64,000 nt of DNA from Akkermansia muciniphila. Its GTDB lineage: Bacteria; Verrucomicrobiota; Verrucomicrobiia; Limisphaerales; UBA9464. The position numbers were made by a program, and so were the translations under genes. Location: the NCBI GenBank assembly GCA_945898055.1, contig CAMDGV010000001.1, forward strand, positions 82,304 through 146,303, written 5' to 3'. Below the pieces are notes generated by a model. That model searched no databases, was not told the origin of the DNA, and worked only from the letters and a program-made list of their open reading frames with translations. Positions 1-8,848 of this stretch are shown in pieces (position 1 is the first letter of the stretch; each line of letters starts with the position of its first letter).

Positions 1-1
1 G

Positions 2-1795
2 ATTGAACTTGTGGCGGATCTTTTGGAGGGGGAAAATTCCATAATCCTTCGGTTCAGTCGGTCGGTGATCGACGATAAAGAAGCTCTCTATGGCCGGCCG
101 CTCCCGGAAAATTGTTCCGTTCGATTAGTGGTCAGGGTTGATCTTGAGGACCGTAATTTCCACAATCAAACGGAGTTTAATCACGGGGCGGAGGTCCACT
201 TTGGCACTCATGTGCGGCCTCTGACGGTGGGCGATGGATTGATCGATCAAGCCCCCTTGAACGGCTTTGAGTTTACCCCCGGGGAAGATCGGCGCTTGAG
301 CGTTTATGTGACTAAGGGCGAATACCATTCGGAAGTAGAGTGGTCGCGAGATATCCCTCATTCGGTGGAAGTCACCCGAGGTATGGTAGGTGCGGGCGAT
401 GCGTTCAGTCCGGGTTGGTTTGATATTCCCATTGGGTTGGGGGAAAGAGCTTCAGTTATTGTGTCGGCAGAGAGAGAACCGCTAGGGAAAGAACGGATCG
501 ATGGATTTATCTCGGAGCGCGCGCGGTTGGAGTGGTTGAGTGACTTTGATTCTGACCCCTTTACCCGCGCACTGAGTCGAGCGGCGCGGGCGTTTGTGGT
601 GCGAAGGGACGACGCAAAGACAGTGATCGCTGGTTATCCGTGGTTTTTGGATTGGGGGCGTGACTCCTTGATTGCGGCGCGAGGGTTGATTGCGGCGCGG
701 ATGTTTGAAGAAGTGCGAGGGTTATTGGTGACCTTTGGTCGATTTGAGGAGCAGGGATCATTACCTAATTCGATTCATGGGGAGAATGCGACCAATCGAG
801 AGACCAGCGACGCGCCTCTTTGGTATGGAATTGTTGTGGAAGAATTGGCAGCAGCAGACCCGAGCGGAGCCGATGCTGTTTACGGTTTGTCGACGGGAGA
901 TAAGCGAGGAAGGACCTTGCGCGAGGTTTTGAGATCGATTGCCTGCGGTTATCTGAGAGGTCCTGAGAATGGCATCGAGGTCGATCAAGCCAGTGGTCTA
1001 GTTTGGAGTCCGTCGCATTTTACTTGGATGGATACAAACCATCCAGCGGGAACGCCGAGGCAAGGATATCCGGTGGAGATTCAGGTTCTTTGGATTCGGC
1101 TATTGAGGCAATTGGATCGTTTGGGTGAAACTGGAGGACAGGAAAGTGGAGAGTCATGGGGGGATTTAGCGCGCCGAACCGAGAAGTCGTTTTTGGATCT
1201 ATTTTGGATCGAGGATCGCGGTTGGTTTTCCGATTGCCTGCATGCGGAGAAAGGGAAACCGGCATCAGGTGCAGTGGCGGATGACGCTTTGCGGAGTAAT
1301 GCTTTGCTCGCGGTATCGTTGGATTTGGTGACAGGCGAAAAGGCGAGGCGTTTGGTGGACGCTTGTGCCCGCCATTTGTTGATACCTGGGGCATTGAGAT
1401 CCTTGGCACCCCTCCCGGTTACCCCGCCACAACCCATTTGGCGTCAGGGTCAACTGTTGAACGATCCGAGCCACCCGTATTGGGGTGGTTACGCTGGGGA
1501 CGAGGATACGCGACGAAAACCAGCGTACCATAATGGAACAGGCTGGGTTTGGACGTTTCCCTCTTTTTGCGAGGCACTGGTGAAAGCCCACGCCCATGCG
1601 CCTGAGGCAGTCAGAGCAGCGAGAGCCTATCTCGGTGGAGTCGATCGACTCATGTCTTCAGGGTGTTTAGGGCAACTCCCAGAGATTATAGATGGAGACG
1701 CGCCGCACACGCCACGAGGGTGTGATGCGCAAGCGTGGAGTGTGACAGAAGTTCTACGGGTCTGGCGTTGGTTGAGGCAGGAGGACCGACTTTGA
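2..1795 (+). CDS. Glycogen debranching enzyme, amylo-alpha-1,6-glucosidase type (5' partial)
   Basis: Hydrolyses alpha-1,6 branch points in glycogen or related glucans in the cytoplasm. The N-terminal beta-rich part fits the GDE N-terminal domain. The motif GYPWFLDWGRDS at about residues 208-219, counted from the GTG at 11, and the following alpha/alpha-barrel segments are typical of the GDE_C catalytic domain (GH133-like). The frame stays open to the window edge (codons for I-E-L precede the GTG), so the true start is probably upstream and about 600 residues are visible of a usual 650-700. The family call is secure, the exact substrate is inferred. An O-antigen ligase-like gene follows about 100 bp downstream on the same strand. 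Confidence 0.88.
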   Translation: MELVADLLEGENSIILRFSRSVIDDKEALYGRPLPENCSVRLVVRVDLEDRNFHNQTEFNHGAEVHFGTHVRPLTVGDGLIDQAPLNGFEFTPGEDRRLSVYVTKGEYHSEVEWSRDIPHSVEVTRGMVGAGDAFSPGWFDIPIGLGERASVIVSAEREPLGKERIDGFISERARLEWLSDFDSDPFTRALSRAARAFVVRRDDAKTVIAGYPWFLDWGRDSLIAARGLIAARMFEEVRGLLVTFGRFEEQGSLPNSIHGENATNRETSDAPLWYGIVVEELAAADPSGADAVYGLSTGDKRGRTLREVLRSIACGYLRGPENGIEVDQASGLVWSPSHFTWMDTNHPAGTPRQGYPVEIQVLWIRLLRQLDRLGETGGQESGESWGDLARRTEKSFLDLFWIEDRGWFSDCLHAEKGKPASGAVADDALRSNALLAVSLDLVTGEKARRLVDACARHLLIPGALRSLAPLPVTPPQPIWRQGQLLNDPSHPYWGGYAGDEDTRRKPAYHNGTGWVWTFPSFCEALVKAHAHAPEAVRAARAYLGGVDRLMSSGCLGQLPEIIDGDAPHTPRGCDAQAWSVTEVLRVWRWLRQEDRL

Positions 1796-1892
1796 GCGCA
1801 GAAAAACTTCTGCAAATGGCGTTAGGAATTAAAGGTTGTCAGTGGAATTCCTTCCCTGCGCTTATTGGTATGTCCTAAGCTTTCACCATCGA

Positions 1893-3761
1893 ATGCGATC
1901 TAAGTCTGATTTTGACACGTTACTTGAACGAGCTATTGCGGTTCTTCTTCTCGGGGCGGTTGCTTGGTCCGTGCTTTGGTTTGGCGGGGTTGAAGACAAG
2001 GAATTCTCCTTCGCTGTTGGCGCTCTGGGGATTGCATCGGTCCTTTGGATCGTTCGATTGTGGGTAGTGGAGGCTAGCCGCTTTTTGCTTCCGCCGGTTA
2101 CTTGGATAGTTCCGATATTCTTGGGATATGCCCTCTGGCGCTGTTCCACGGCGGAGGTGCAGTACATGGCTCGGATGGAGTTATTCTTGATCTGTACCTG
2201 TGTCATAACTTTTGTCACGGCGTTGCATACCTTGCATCGGCAGGAGACCGGTTCTTGGTTTGTGCACGGGATCGTATTGATTGGGACCTTGGTCGCGGTT
2301 TACGCCTTGGTCCAATGTCTTCGGCAATCCAATAGCGTGCTGGGCTTGGAGCGTCCGGTGATGTATCTCAAGCGGTATGGTGGGACGTTTGTGAACCCCA
2401 ATCATTTGGCGGGGTTTCTTCTACTGGCAATGCCTTTGGCCTTGGCGAATGGATTTCTATCCCGAGGCAGCGCGATCGCAAAGATTTTCCATGGCTACGC
2501 GGCTTTGGTGATGTTAGCAGCGATTGCCTTCACGATGTCCCGAGGCGGATGGATTGGCACCTTGGTGGCATTGGGAGTGTTCTCCATCTGGCTTATTCGG
2601 CGTCCTCAGTTTCGGATTCCAGTCGCAGTTTTTGCCGCTCTTTTGGTCGCTGCAGCGACCGTATTTGTGAGCTATTCGAGCAAGGCTCGTGCGCGTTTGG
2701 ATGATGTGACTGCCCCTGCGAAGTTTGATAGTGGGCTATCGCGTTTATGGCTCTGGCGACCGGTTTGGCGGATGTGGGAGGACAATCGGTTACTGGGAGT
2801 GGGCCCGGGCCAATTTGACAGCCGATTTCCTGCCTATCGAACGGCGGAGAATCCGCTAAATCCACAGCATGTTCACAACGAATTCTTGGAAGTGCTCGTC
2901 GAATATGGAGCGGTCGGAGGGATGTTGGTTGGGGTCGGTGGAATCCTCTTTATTTATGGACTCTGGCGAACCTCCAAGCACGTCGAACGTGGGGCTTCAG
3001 ATTTGGCGGTTAAAGCCAGTAATCGAACTGCATTTTTTGCCGGGGCGGTGACGGCGTTGACCGGCTTTTCAGTGCATTGCCTGTTTGAATTTAATCTGCA
3101 CATTCCCGCGAGTGCCATCTTGGCGGCAATCTTGCTCGGAATGCTGGCTTCCAATCTTCGTTTCGCGACGGAGCGCTATTGGTTGACGTCGAATATTTTT
3201 ACTCGGCTGGTGGCTACCGCTTTGGTGTTGGGTGCAGGGTACTGGATGCTGCCGATGGCCGTTGCCAGAGCGCGGGAGAGTCGGCATTTAGTGCGGGCGA
3301 CAGCGATGTTGGCTTCAGATGAGGCTTTCTTTGATGAATTAAGAGCTGCCGATACCGCGAATCCGGGTAATCCGCTAACCACCATGTGGTATGGAGAAGA
3401 AAAGCGACGGGTGAGTTGGTTGGGAGCAATGGGTTGGGAGATTCAGGCCACTGAAGCGATCGAGTGGTTGGAGAAAACCTGTCGATTGAATCCGTACAAT
3501 GCGCGGGCACATATGCGATTGGCATTGTGTCACCAATGGCTAGGTGCGATGGACCGAGCTAAGGTTGAAATAGAGAAGGCGGCCGTTCTGGGCCCCAATG
3601 ATATTGAGATCGCCAATGCCCTAGCCTGGAACCGATTGTCCCGTAAAGACTACGCTGGAGCGCGGGAGGCCGTTGTCTTGTCCTTACGGATTAATCCTTG
3701 GAACAACTGGGAAGCACGGTCTTATGAGGCCAAGCTGAAGACGCTTCCGGACGGGCCGTGA
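1893..3761 (+). CDS. O-antigen ligase/polymerase-like membrane protein with C-terminal TPR
   Basis: Multi-pass inner membrane protein of the Wzy/WaaL/RfaL superfamily, which transfers or polymerises glycan on a lipid carrier at the periplasmic face. There are about ten hydrophobic segments, a central NPNHLAGFLLLAMPLALA stretch and the periplasmic-loop motif HNEFLEVLVEYGAVG, both typical of the family. The last about 150 residues lack membrane segments and hold TPR-like helices (for example NPYNARAHMRLALCHQWLGA). I chose the ATG at 1893; an in-frame TTG at 1836 would add 19 residues. Whether it acts on O-antigen, exopolysaccharide or protein cannot be told, and no other glycan genes lie nearby. 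Confidence 0.8.
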   Translation: MRSKSDFDTLLERAIAVLLLGAVAWSVLWFGGVEDKEFSFAVGALGIASVLWIVRLWVVEASRFLLPPVTWIVPIFLGYALWRCSTAEVQYMARMELFLICTCVITFVTALHTLHRQETGSWFVHGIVLIGTLVAVYALVQCLRQSNSVLGLERPVMYLKRYGGTFVNPNHLAGFLLLAMPLALANGFLSRGSAIAKIFHGYAALVMLAAIAFTMSRGGWIGTLVALGVFSIWLIRRPQFRIPVAVFAALLVAAATVFVSYSSKARARLDDVTAPAKFDSGLSRLWLWRPVWRMWEDNRLLGVGPGQFDSRFPAYRTAENPLNPQHVHNEFLEVLVEYGAVGGMLVGVGGILFIYGLWRTSKHVERGASDLAVKASNRTAFFAGAVTALTGFSVHCLFEFNLHIPASAILAAILLGMLASNLRFATERYWLTSNIFTRLVATALVLGAGYWMLPMAVARARESRHLVRATAMLASDEAFFDELRAADTANPGNPLTTMWYGEEKRRVSWLGAMGWEIQATEAIEWLEKTCRLNPYNARAHMRLALCHQWLGAMDRAKVEIEKAAVLGPNDIEIANALAWNRLSRKDYAGAREAVVLSLRINPWNNWEARSYEAKLKTLPDGP

Positions 3762-3852
3762 ACCCTCTGGGGCGATAAAAACAAACACTTCTTGCGCGGG
3801 GTTGATTTTTCCACATTGGCAAGAGATCCCTTTAACGTCAGATTTTCACTTC

Positions 3853-4152
3853 ATGAGTGTCCCTACGGTTTCTAGTTCTGAAGCGGGAGTTTCCCGCGAG
3901 ATAACCATTCTGAATAAGCAGGGTGTTCATGCCCGACCCTCAGCGATGTTTGTTAAACTCGCTGGGCGCTTTCAGTGCGATGTCTTCATTGAAAAAGATG
4001 GGGAAAAGGTCAATGGCAAGAGCATTATGGGCTTGCTGATGTTGGCCGCGGGTCCTGGTAGTCGGATGCGACTTCACTGCCAAGGCACCGACGCAGAAGC
4101 GGCGCTCACTGAGTTGTGTGCGTTGGTAGAGAATCGATTTGGTGAGAGTTGA
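3853..4152 (+). CDS. HPr-family phosphocarrier protein
   Basis: A 99-residue HPr-like protein. In PTS systems HPr receives phosphate from PEP via enzyme I and passes it to sugar permeases or regulators. The active-site histidine is His26 in the motif GVHARPSAMF, and the regulatory serine position is present (Ser57 in VNGKSIMGL), so HPr kinase control is possible. Start at the ATG at 3853, because an upstream TTG at 3802 would add an atypical 17-residue leader. No PTS permease or enzyme I gene is in the window, so a purely regulatory role, as in many PTS-poor bacteria, is plausible. It lies 10 bp before gatC. Confidence 0.88.
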   Translation: MSVPTVSSSEAGVSREITILNKQGVHARPSAMFVKLAGRFQCDVFIEKDGEKVNGKSIMGLLMLAAGPGSRMRLHCQGTDAEAALTELCALVENRFGES

Positions 4153-4162
4153 AAGTGGAGCC

Positions 4163-4444
4163 ATGTCTGACTTTAATATTCGTTATATTTCTCGGTTAGC
4201 TCGAGTGGCGTTAACCCCTGACGAGGAATTGCGACTTGGAGAGCAATTAGGCCCTATTCTGGGCTACATCGAAAAGCTCAAGGAAGTGGACGTGAGCGGG
4301 GTTGAACCGACCGCTCATGCCTTTCCCTTGGTGAATGTGGTGCGGGAAGACACAGTGACTGAGTCCTTATCCAATGAAGAAGCCTTGCGGAATGCGCCTG
4401 CGCGTTCGGGTGGACTTTTTGTGGTTCCCAAGATCGTCGAGTGA
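4163..4444 (+). CDS. gatC: Asp-tRNA(Asn)/Glu-tRNA(Gln) amidotransferase subunit C
   Basis: A small (93 aa) subunit of the GatCAB complex, which amidates misacylated Asp-tRNA(Asn) or Glu-tRNA(Gln) using glutamine. It acts as the clamp between GatA and GatB. The N-terminal helix with RLARVALTPDE, the central motif VDVSGVEPTAHAFPLVNVVRED and the C-terminal GGLFVVPKIVE are characteristic of the family. The ATG at 4163 is preceded by a purine-rich GAAAGTGGAG stretch. gatA and gatB are not adjacent: the next gene is guaB, so the operon is split in this genome. Confidence 0.95.
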   Translation: MSDFNIRYISRLARVALTPDEELRLGEQLGPILGYIEKLKEVDVSGVEPTAHAFPLVNVVREDTVTESLSNEEALRNAPARSGGLFVVPKIVE

Positions 4445-4560
4445 GGGCTTTCTGGGGAGGAGAGAAGGGGTGTCGCTCTCGCATCAACTAGCCTCCATGC
4501 GGCCTTGGCGCATTCGGTCTTCGCGCTTGCCTCGTGGGCCATCCTTCGCCACGGTTTCCT

Positions 4561-6144
4561 ATGGCAGCGAGATTGACATCTGAAACCTTTGATGCCGAGT
4601 TTTACCAACCGGCTGATTCTTTTTTTCGTCTACACCGATCTACGGCGTTGACCTATGACGATGTCACCCTGGCGACCTGTTATAGCGATATTCTTCCCCG
4701 CGAAGCCCAGATAGAGACCCAATTAGCGGAGGGGTTGCATTTGAATATCCCTTTGGTTTCGGCCGATATGGATACAGTGACCGAAGCCCGCATGGCCATC
4801 GCGATGGCCTTGAATGGTGGGTTGGGCTTGATCCACTATAACATGCCAGATAAGGAGCAGTTATCGGAGGTTTCGAGGGTGAAAAATCATGTTCACGGGT
4901 TGATCCAAGATCCCATTCAGGTGGGGCCGGAAATGTACATTGGTGATGTCCTCGAGTTGATTGCCAAGCGGCGGTTTACCTTTAGCACCTTTCCAGTCGT
5001 GGATCTGCAGGGGCGTTTATTGGGGTTGTTATCTGGTCATGTGGTTAAGCCAAGATATGCGCTTCGATTAGTTGCAGAGGCCCTGACCTCGAGATCGCAA
5101 GTGAAGACGATTTTGGAGAGTGAATTGGGGGCAGACCCGATCGCCAGTGCCGACCGGTTTTTCACGGAAAATTTGGGGATTCACAAGTTACTCGTGGTGG
5201 ATGGGGAAGATCGGTTAAAGGGGTTGTTTACCCTGAGCGATATTGAACGAATCACCCAAGAGGCTGGGGCAACCCTCAAGCCGGCGCGAGATTCTCAATT
5301 TCGATTGTTATGCGGTGCCGCGATATCGACCACCCGCCGTGCAGATGGGGCGATCGATAGTGAGCGTTTGGTGGGGCATGTTGGCGCGATGATTGACCGT
5401 GGTTTGGATTGTGTTGCGGTTTCGACCGCACATGGACACAGCAAAGGGGTGGGTGAGGTTGTGCGGTTAATACGTCAGGCTTTTCCAAAATTACCGATTA
5501 TTGCTGGCAACGTGACTAGCGGAGATGGCGTGGATTTTCTGGCGGATGCGGGTGCAAATGTCGTGAAGGTAGGGCAGGGGCCGGGGTCGATTTGCACGAC
5601 ACGGATTGTGGCTGGAGTGGGTGTGCCACAATTGACCGCTCTCCATATAACGGCGAGGGCGGCAGCGAACCGAGGGGTCACTCTGCTCGCAGATGGGGGA
5701 ATCACAAAGTCTGGGGATATCGTGAAGGCTCTCACGTTGGCTCAGGGTGTCATTTGCGGCGGTCTGTTTGCGGGCTGTCCAGAGGCCCCCGGACAGCTCG
5801 TTGAAATCAATGGCAAGGTGTATAAACAGTATCGGGGTATGGGAAGCCACGCAGCGATGAAAGCAGGCTCAGCGGCGCGGTATGGTCATTCATCCGATTC
5901 TAATCGCAAGGCTGCCGCTGAGGGAATTGAAGCTTTAAAGGAAGTCGCTGAGTCGGTGGATGTCGTCTTGGCGCAAATGATGGGCGGAATCCAATCGGGA
6001 ATGGGTTATTTGGGGGCGGCTAATTTACCTGAACTGCGATCTCGCGCTCGGTACATTCGGGTGAGTTCGGCGGGGCAACGCGAGGCGTCACCGCACGACG
6101 TGATCGAGGTCAAGACGGGGACGGCTAATGAGGATAAGGATTAA
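4561..6144 (+). CDS. guaB: Inosine-5'-monophosphate dehydrogenase
   Basis: Oxidises IMP to XMP with NAD+, the first committed step of GMP synthesis, in the cytoplasm. The 527-residue protein has the N-terminal TYDDVTL segment, a tandem CBS (Bateman) insert at about residues 110-235 that usually binds adenine or guanine nucleotides, and the catalytic loop GPGSICTTR, with the nucleophile at Cys345. The C-terminal part keeps the YRGMGS motif and a GMGYLGA segment. I used the ATG at 4561; an upstream GTG at 4534 is possible. No strong ribosome binding site is visible. It follows gatC by about 115 bp. Confidence 0.95.
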   Translation: MAARLTSETFDAEFYQPADSFFRLHRSTALTYDDVTLATCYSDILPREAQIETQLAEGLHLNIPLVSADMDTVTEARMAIAMALNGGLGLIHYNMPDKEQLSEVSRVKNHVHGLIQDPIQVGPEMYIGDVLELIAKRRFTFSTFPVVDLQGRLLGLLSGHVVKPRYALRLVAEALTSRSQVKTILESELGADPIASADRFFTENLGIHKLLVVDGEDRLKGLFTLSDIERITQEAGATLKPARDSQFRLLCGAAISTTRRADGAIDSERLVGHVGAMIDRGLDCVAVSTAHGHSKGVGEVVRLIRQAFPKLPIIAGNVTSGDGVDFLADAGANVVKVGQGPGSICTTRIVAGVGVPQLTALHITARAAANRGVTLLADGGITKSGDIVKALTLAQGVICGGLFAGCPEAPGQLVEINGKVYKQYRGMGSHAAMKAGSAARYGHSSDSNRKAAAEGIEALKEVAESVDVVLAQMMGGIQSGMGYLGAANLPELRSRARYIRVSSAGQREASPHDVIEVKTGTANEDKD

Positions 6145-6184
6145 TTTTGAGGAGATCCCTTCGTTCCGAGAAGAGGCTGGTAGA

Positions 6185-6409
6185 TTAGAAACGAACCGTT
6201 TCATTGGTTCGGCCGCATTGGGGGCAACGAGACCGTTCTACTGTGGCATCGTCGGTGTAGACCGCGGTGCAGCGATTGCAACGGAAGACGCTGTCTTGCG
6301 AAACATCGGCCCCGATTCTGCGGCGACGTAATTCACCTTGGATCGACAATCCGGCTAATGTCGCGAGAGCACCGGTCATCCAGAGAGTAATCAGAGAGAG
6401 AGGTTCCAT
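6185..6409 (-). CDS. Small membrane-anchored zinc-ribbon protein
   Basis: A 74-residue protein with one N-terminal hydrophobic helix (about residues 4-23), then a zinc-ribbon with CxxC pairs at Cys44/Cys47 and Cys62/Cys65 that probably holds one structural Zn2+. It is the last gene of the exbB-exbD-tonB run: its ATG sits 3 bp after the tonB stop, which argues for co-transcription. I do not recognise the family. A role in assembly or regulation of the TonB machinery is only a guess from position. Confidence 0.6.
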   Translation of the reverse strand: MEPLSLITLWMTGALATLAGLSIQGELRRRRIGADVSQDSVFRCNRCTAVYTDDATVERSRCPQCGRTNETVRF

Positions 6410-6412
6410 GGG

Positions 6413-7171
6413 TCAAGGGGCGGTCGACTCCCGAGAGCCTTTGGCTACAGGTTGAAAAGTAACGAGAGACCAGACGAGTTGGGTCGAAGACAGGATATCG
6501 ATCGAAGCGGTTTTTTTGTGGGGAAGAAACCGAGCATCGAGGAGCGCGGCGAGAGAGGCTGCATCGGTGCTGGAGGAACCCGAGGAGAGAACGACGCGGG
6601 CAGTGATGACTTCTCCGGCAGGATTAACCGCAAATTCTATTTTTACAGGTTGCGGTGAACTGGGTTCAGACCATTCGGGAATGACAATAGGACGTTGTAA
6701 TGCTCCGAGTTGTGCGGGGCTGAATAGATCTATTTGTCCTTGGATAGAGGTCATCCGATTGGGTTTTTTTGCTAAGGTAGGGTTTGGAATAGATATCTGG
6801 TTTACGGTGCGCGGCGAGGGGTTCCGCGGTGCCATACCGAGATGGGAACCCTCTGAGTTGGGGGGAAGAAAAACCCAATTAATTTTGGGTTGAGGCAGCG
6901 TGTAGTTGACAGGAGGCAAGCCTGAGTCGGTATCGGTTAAAATCCCGATAGCATCGGGGAGTGCGTATCGTGTTGGGCGAGCGGCTGCATTCGACCAGAG
7001 ATCGGGATCTGACGTAGCCCAGCGGGCGATCAGAGAGCGTGAGCCAGTTTTGAGTGAGGGTCCCTGGGGAGGTTGGATAAATAATCCAGCGAGAACGACG
7101 TGGAGAACCACCGATCCGCTGACGATGAATATCCAGCGCTGGGTTGACCACGGAGTTTCGTCGATTTTCAC
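6413..7171 (-). CDS. TonB-family energy transducer
   Basis: A 252-residue protein with a short cytoplasmic N-terminus, one membrane anchor (about residues 12-32), a Pro/Asn-rich periplasmic linker and a C-terminal TonB-type fold. The conserved stretch PVKIEFAVNPAGEVITARVV near residues 175-195 is the typical beta strand region. TonB couples the proton gradient harvested by ExbBD to outer-membrane receptors. The GTG start at 7171 overlaps the end of exbD by 4 bp, indicating translational coupling. No TonB-dependent receptor is in the window, so the transported substrate is unknown. Confidence 0.75.
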   Translation of the reverse strand: MKIDETPWSTQRWIFIVSGSVVLHVVLAGLFIQPPQGPSLKTGSRSLIARWATSDPDLWSNAAARPTRYALPDAIGILTDTDSGLPPVNYTLPQPKINWVFLPPNSEGSHLGMAPRNPSPRTVNQISIPNPTLAKKPNRMTSIQGQIDLFSPAQLGALQRPIVIPEWSEPSSPQPVKIEFAVNPAGEVITARVVLSSGSSSTDAASLAALLDARFLPHKKTASIDILSSTQLVWSLVTFQPVAKGSRESTAP

Positions 7172-7611
7172 GGGGTTCGTCGGGTGGGATTTCCTCCGAG
7201 AATGATTTCTGTCAGGCCGGCATCCCGGGCGATTCGACTGAGTTCGGAGAGTCGTTCATAGCGAACTCGACGGTCAGCTTCGAGATAGAGTCGGCGAGGG
7301 CCCTTGGGCGGTGCGGTGCGGACTGCAAGACGAGCCTGAAGTGTGGCTAGATCAGGTAGGACCTGATTTTCAAAATAGCATTGTTCGGCGGCATCAACGG
7401 CTACGACCAGAAACGAAGCGCCGTCCCAAGTGAGAGATCGCGAATCAGAGGTAGGTAGTTCGATCCGGCATCCAGCAGGAAGGATGAGTAAATTTCCAAA
7501 CACCATAAAGAAGAGCAGCAGAAAAAGGACGCAGAGGTAAGGAGCGATATCGGCATGTCCAATCAGAGGAAACAAGGTTCGTTTAAAGAGTGGAGAGGGG
7601 GAGTGCTTCAT
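7168..7611 (-). CDS. ExbD/TolR-like protein lacking the proton-relay aspartate
   Basis: A 147-residue ExbD/TolR-type protein: short cytoplasmic tail, one membrane helix (about residues 22-45) and a periplasmic domain ending in a typical RYERLSELSRIARDAGL segment. In canonical ExbD the membrane helix begins TPFIDVM, where the Asp carries protons. Here the aligned motif is APYLCVLF, so the Asp is Cys27 (codon TGC at 7533-7531). The nearest acid is Asp21, six residues earlier. The gene sits 18 bp after exbB and overlaps tonB. It may work with altered coupling or be a structural variant. The family assignment is firm, the consequence is inference. Confidence 0.8.
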   Translation of the reverse strand: MKHSPSPLFKRTLFPLIGHADIAPYLCVLFLLLFFMVFGNLLILPAGCRIELPTSDSRSLTWDGASFLVVAVDAAEQCYFENQVLPDLATLQARLAVRTAPPKGPRRLYLEADRRVRYERLSELSRIARDAGLTEIILGGNPTRRTP

Positions 7612-7629
7612 CGGGGAAAGAGAGGATAA

Positions 7630-8328
7630 TTAAGGCCGAGAGTGCGGCAATTCCGGCGATGAAGAGACCATTTTCATTGCTTCTGCTGAGGCTTTTTCCA
7701 TATCGAGCACGACAGCTTTGACTCGGTTAACCAGATAGTTATAAGCCGCGTAACAAACGACAGCGATGGCGATGCCGAGGGCTGCTGAGTAAAGTGATTG
7801 CCAGATTCCGGCAAAGAGTTCGGTCGGTGCGGCAAAGCCTGAACCCGATTGAAGCTGACGAAAGGCTTCGCCAATCCCGGCGAGAGTGCCGAGCAAGCCG
7901 ATCAGCGGGGCGATCTGAGCACTGGTGGCCAAGAGAGGCAAGCGGGCTTCGAGGCGGGGTATTTCCGTCAGTCCGACTTCCTTAATCGACTCTTCGATGC
8001 GATCCCGACCTGCATCGCGATTGAGAATGACTGCTTTCATCAAACGGGAGACCGGGCCGGGGGTAGCGTCGCAAATCGAAAGGGCTTCGATGACGTTGTC
8101 TCGTTTAAGGACATTGCGCACCCCAACCAAAAACTGAGCGGAGTCAATTTGGACGCGGTGATAGTAGAGAAGACGTTCGATAATGACTGTCACAGTCATT
8201 CCTGCGAAGACGACGAGTAGCCAAAAAAGAAGGCCGTAACCGTTGGCCGCGATGGGGCCGGCGACGGTCTGAGGCGTCAAGATACCATTGGTCGGAAGGC
8301 CTGCGGCGATGAGGGTGGCGATCAACAT
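7630..8328 (-). CDS. MotA/TolQ/ExbB proton channel family protein
   Basis: A 232-residue inner-membrane protein with three hydrophobic segments, forming with ExbD the proton-driven motor that energises TonB. The hallmark motif is present as PLIGLLGTLAGIGEAF near residue 145, with its Thr retained. The third helix reads SLYSAALGIAIAVVCYAAYNYL; where E. coli ExbB has a Thr in ATAIGL there is a Ser here, a conservative change. It is first in the exbB-exbD-tonB-zinc ribbon run, all on the minus strand. ATG start at 8328. Confidence 0.85.
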   Translation of the reverse strand: MLIATLIAAGLPTNGILTPQTVAGPIAANGYGLLFWLLVVFAGMTVTVIIERLLYYHRVQIDSAQFLVGVRNVLKRDNVIEALSICDATPGPVSRLMKAVILNRDAGRDRIEESIKEVGLTEIPRLEARLPLLATSAQIAPLIGLLGTLAGIGEAFRQLQSGSGFAAPTELFAGIWQSLYSAALGIAIAVVCYAAYNYLVNRVKAVVLDMEKASAEAMKMVSSSPELPHSRP

Positions 8329-8389
8329 ACGGCCCTTTATAGAAGGGGGGACCGCTTAGGAGCAATGACCACTTCCCATTTGATACCCT

Positions 8390-8749
8390 CTACTTTTTCG
8401 GATTACAAAAAATTCGGGCCTCTTGTTCAGTGATTATGCCGTTTTGATTGGTGTCACAGGTTTGAACGGCGAGATTAAAATCAACATGTGACCCTCGCAC
8501 AGAGGTGACTTCATGCTCGAAGAATAAAGGGACGGTGATTGCGGTTCGTGTCCCATTGAGGGTGGAAAAAGAGCGGTTACTTTCCAGCTTTTCATAGAAC
8601 AGGCGAGCTGCGGTATCGGTTTCGAAAGCAATAGGAACCCGCGGATCCCGGTGGTCAACCAGCTTGTGGCGATGGATGCAACCGGAGGTCATTACCATTG
8701 GAAGAATTAGGCGGGCGCAGAGAAAGAAAAGAGACGATGAGTTCTTCAT
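8390..8749 (-). CDS. Putative lipoprotein with an EF-hand loop
   Basis: A 119-residue protein with a hydrophobic N-terminus ending in MTSGC, a weak lipobox that would acylate Cys24. Near the C-terminus is a classical 12-residue EF-hand calcium-binding loop, Asp99 to Glu110 (D-T-N-Q-N-G-I-I-T-E-Q-E). Only one EF-hand is visible. It lies 61 bp upstream of exbB on the same strand and may be co-transcribed, but the gap leaves room for a separate promoter. I do not recognise the family. Calcium binding at the periplasmic face is inferred from the loop. Confidence 0.6.
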   Translation of the reverse strand: MKNSSSLFFLCARLILPMVMTSGCIHRHKLVDHRDPRVPIAFETDTAARLFYEKLESNRSFSTLNGTRTAITVPLFFEHEVTSVRGSHVDFNLAVQTCDTNQNGIITEQEARIFCNPKK

Positions 8750-8848
8750 AACCTACGAAAACATAAAGGAAGAATTTTGCGTTCGAAAGTCTTCTCTGAG
8801 TTCTCTGGCTTGAACATCTCTACGGGTAGGTGATTCTCCGTTCACTGA

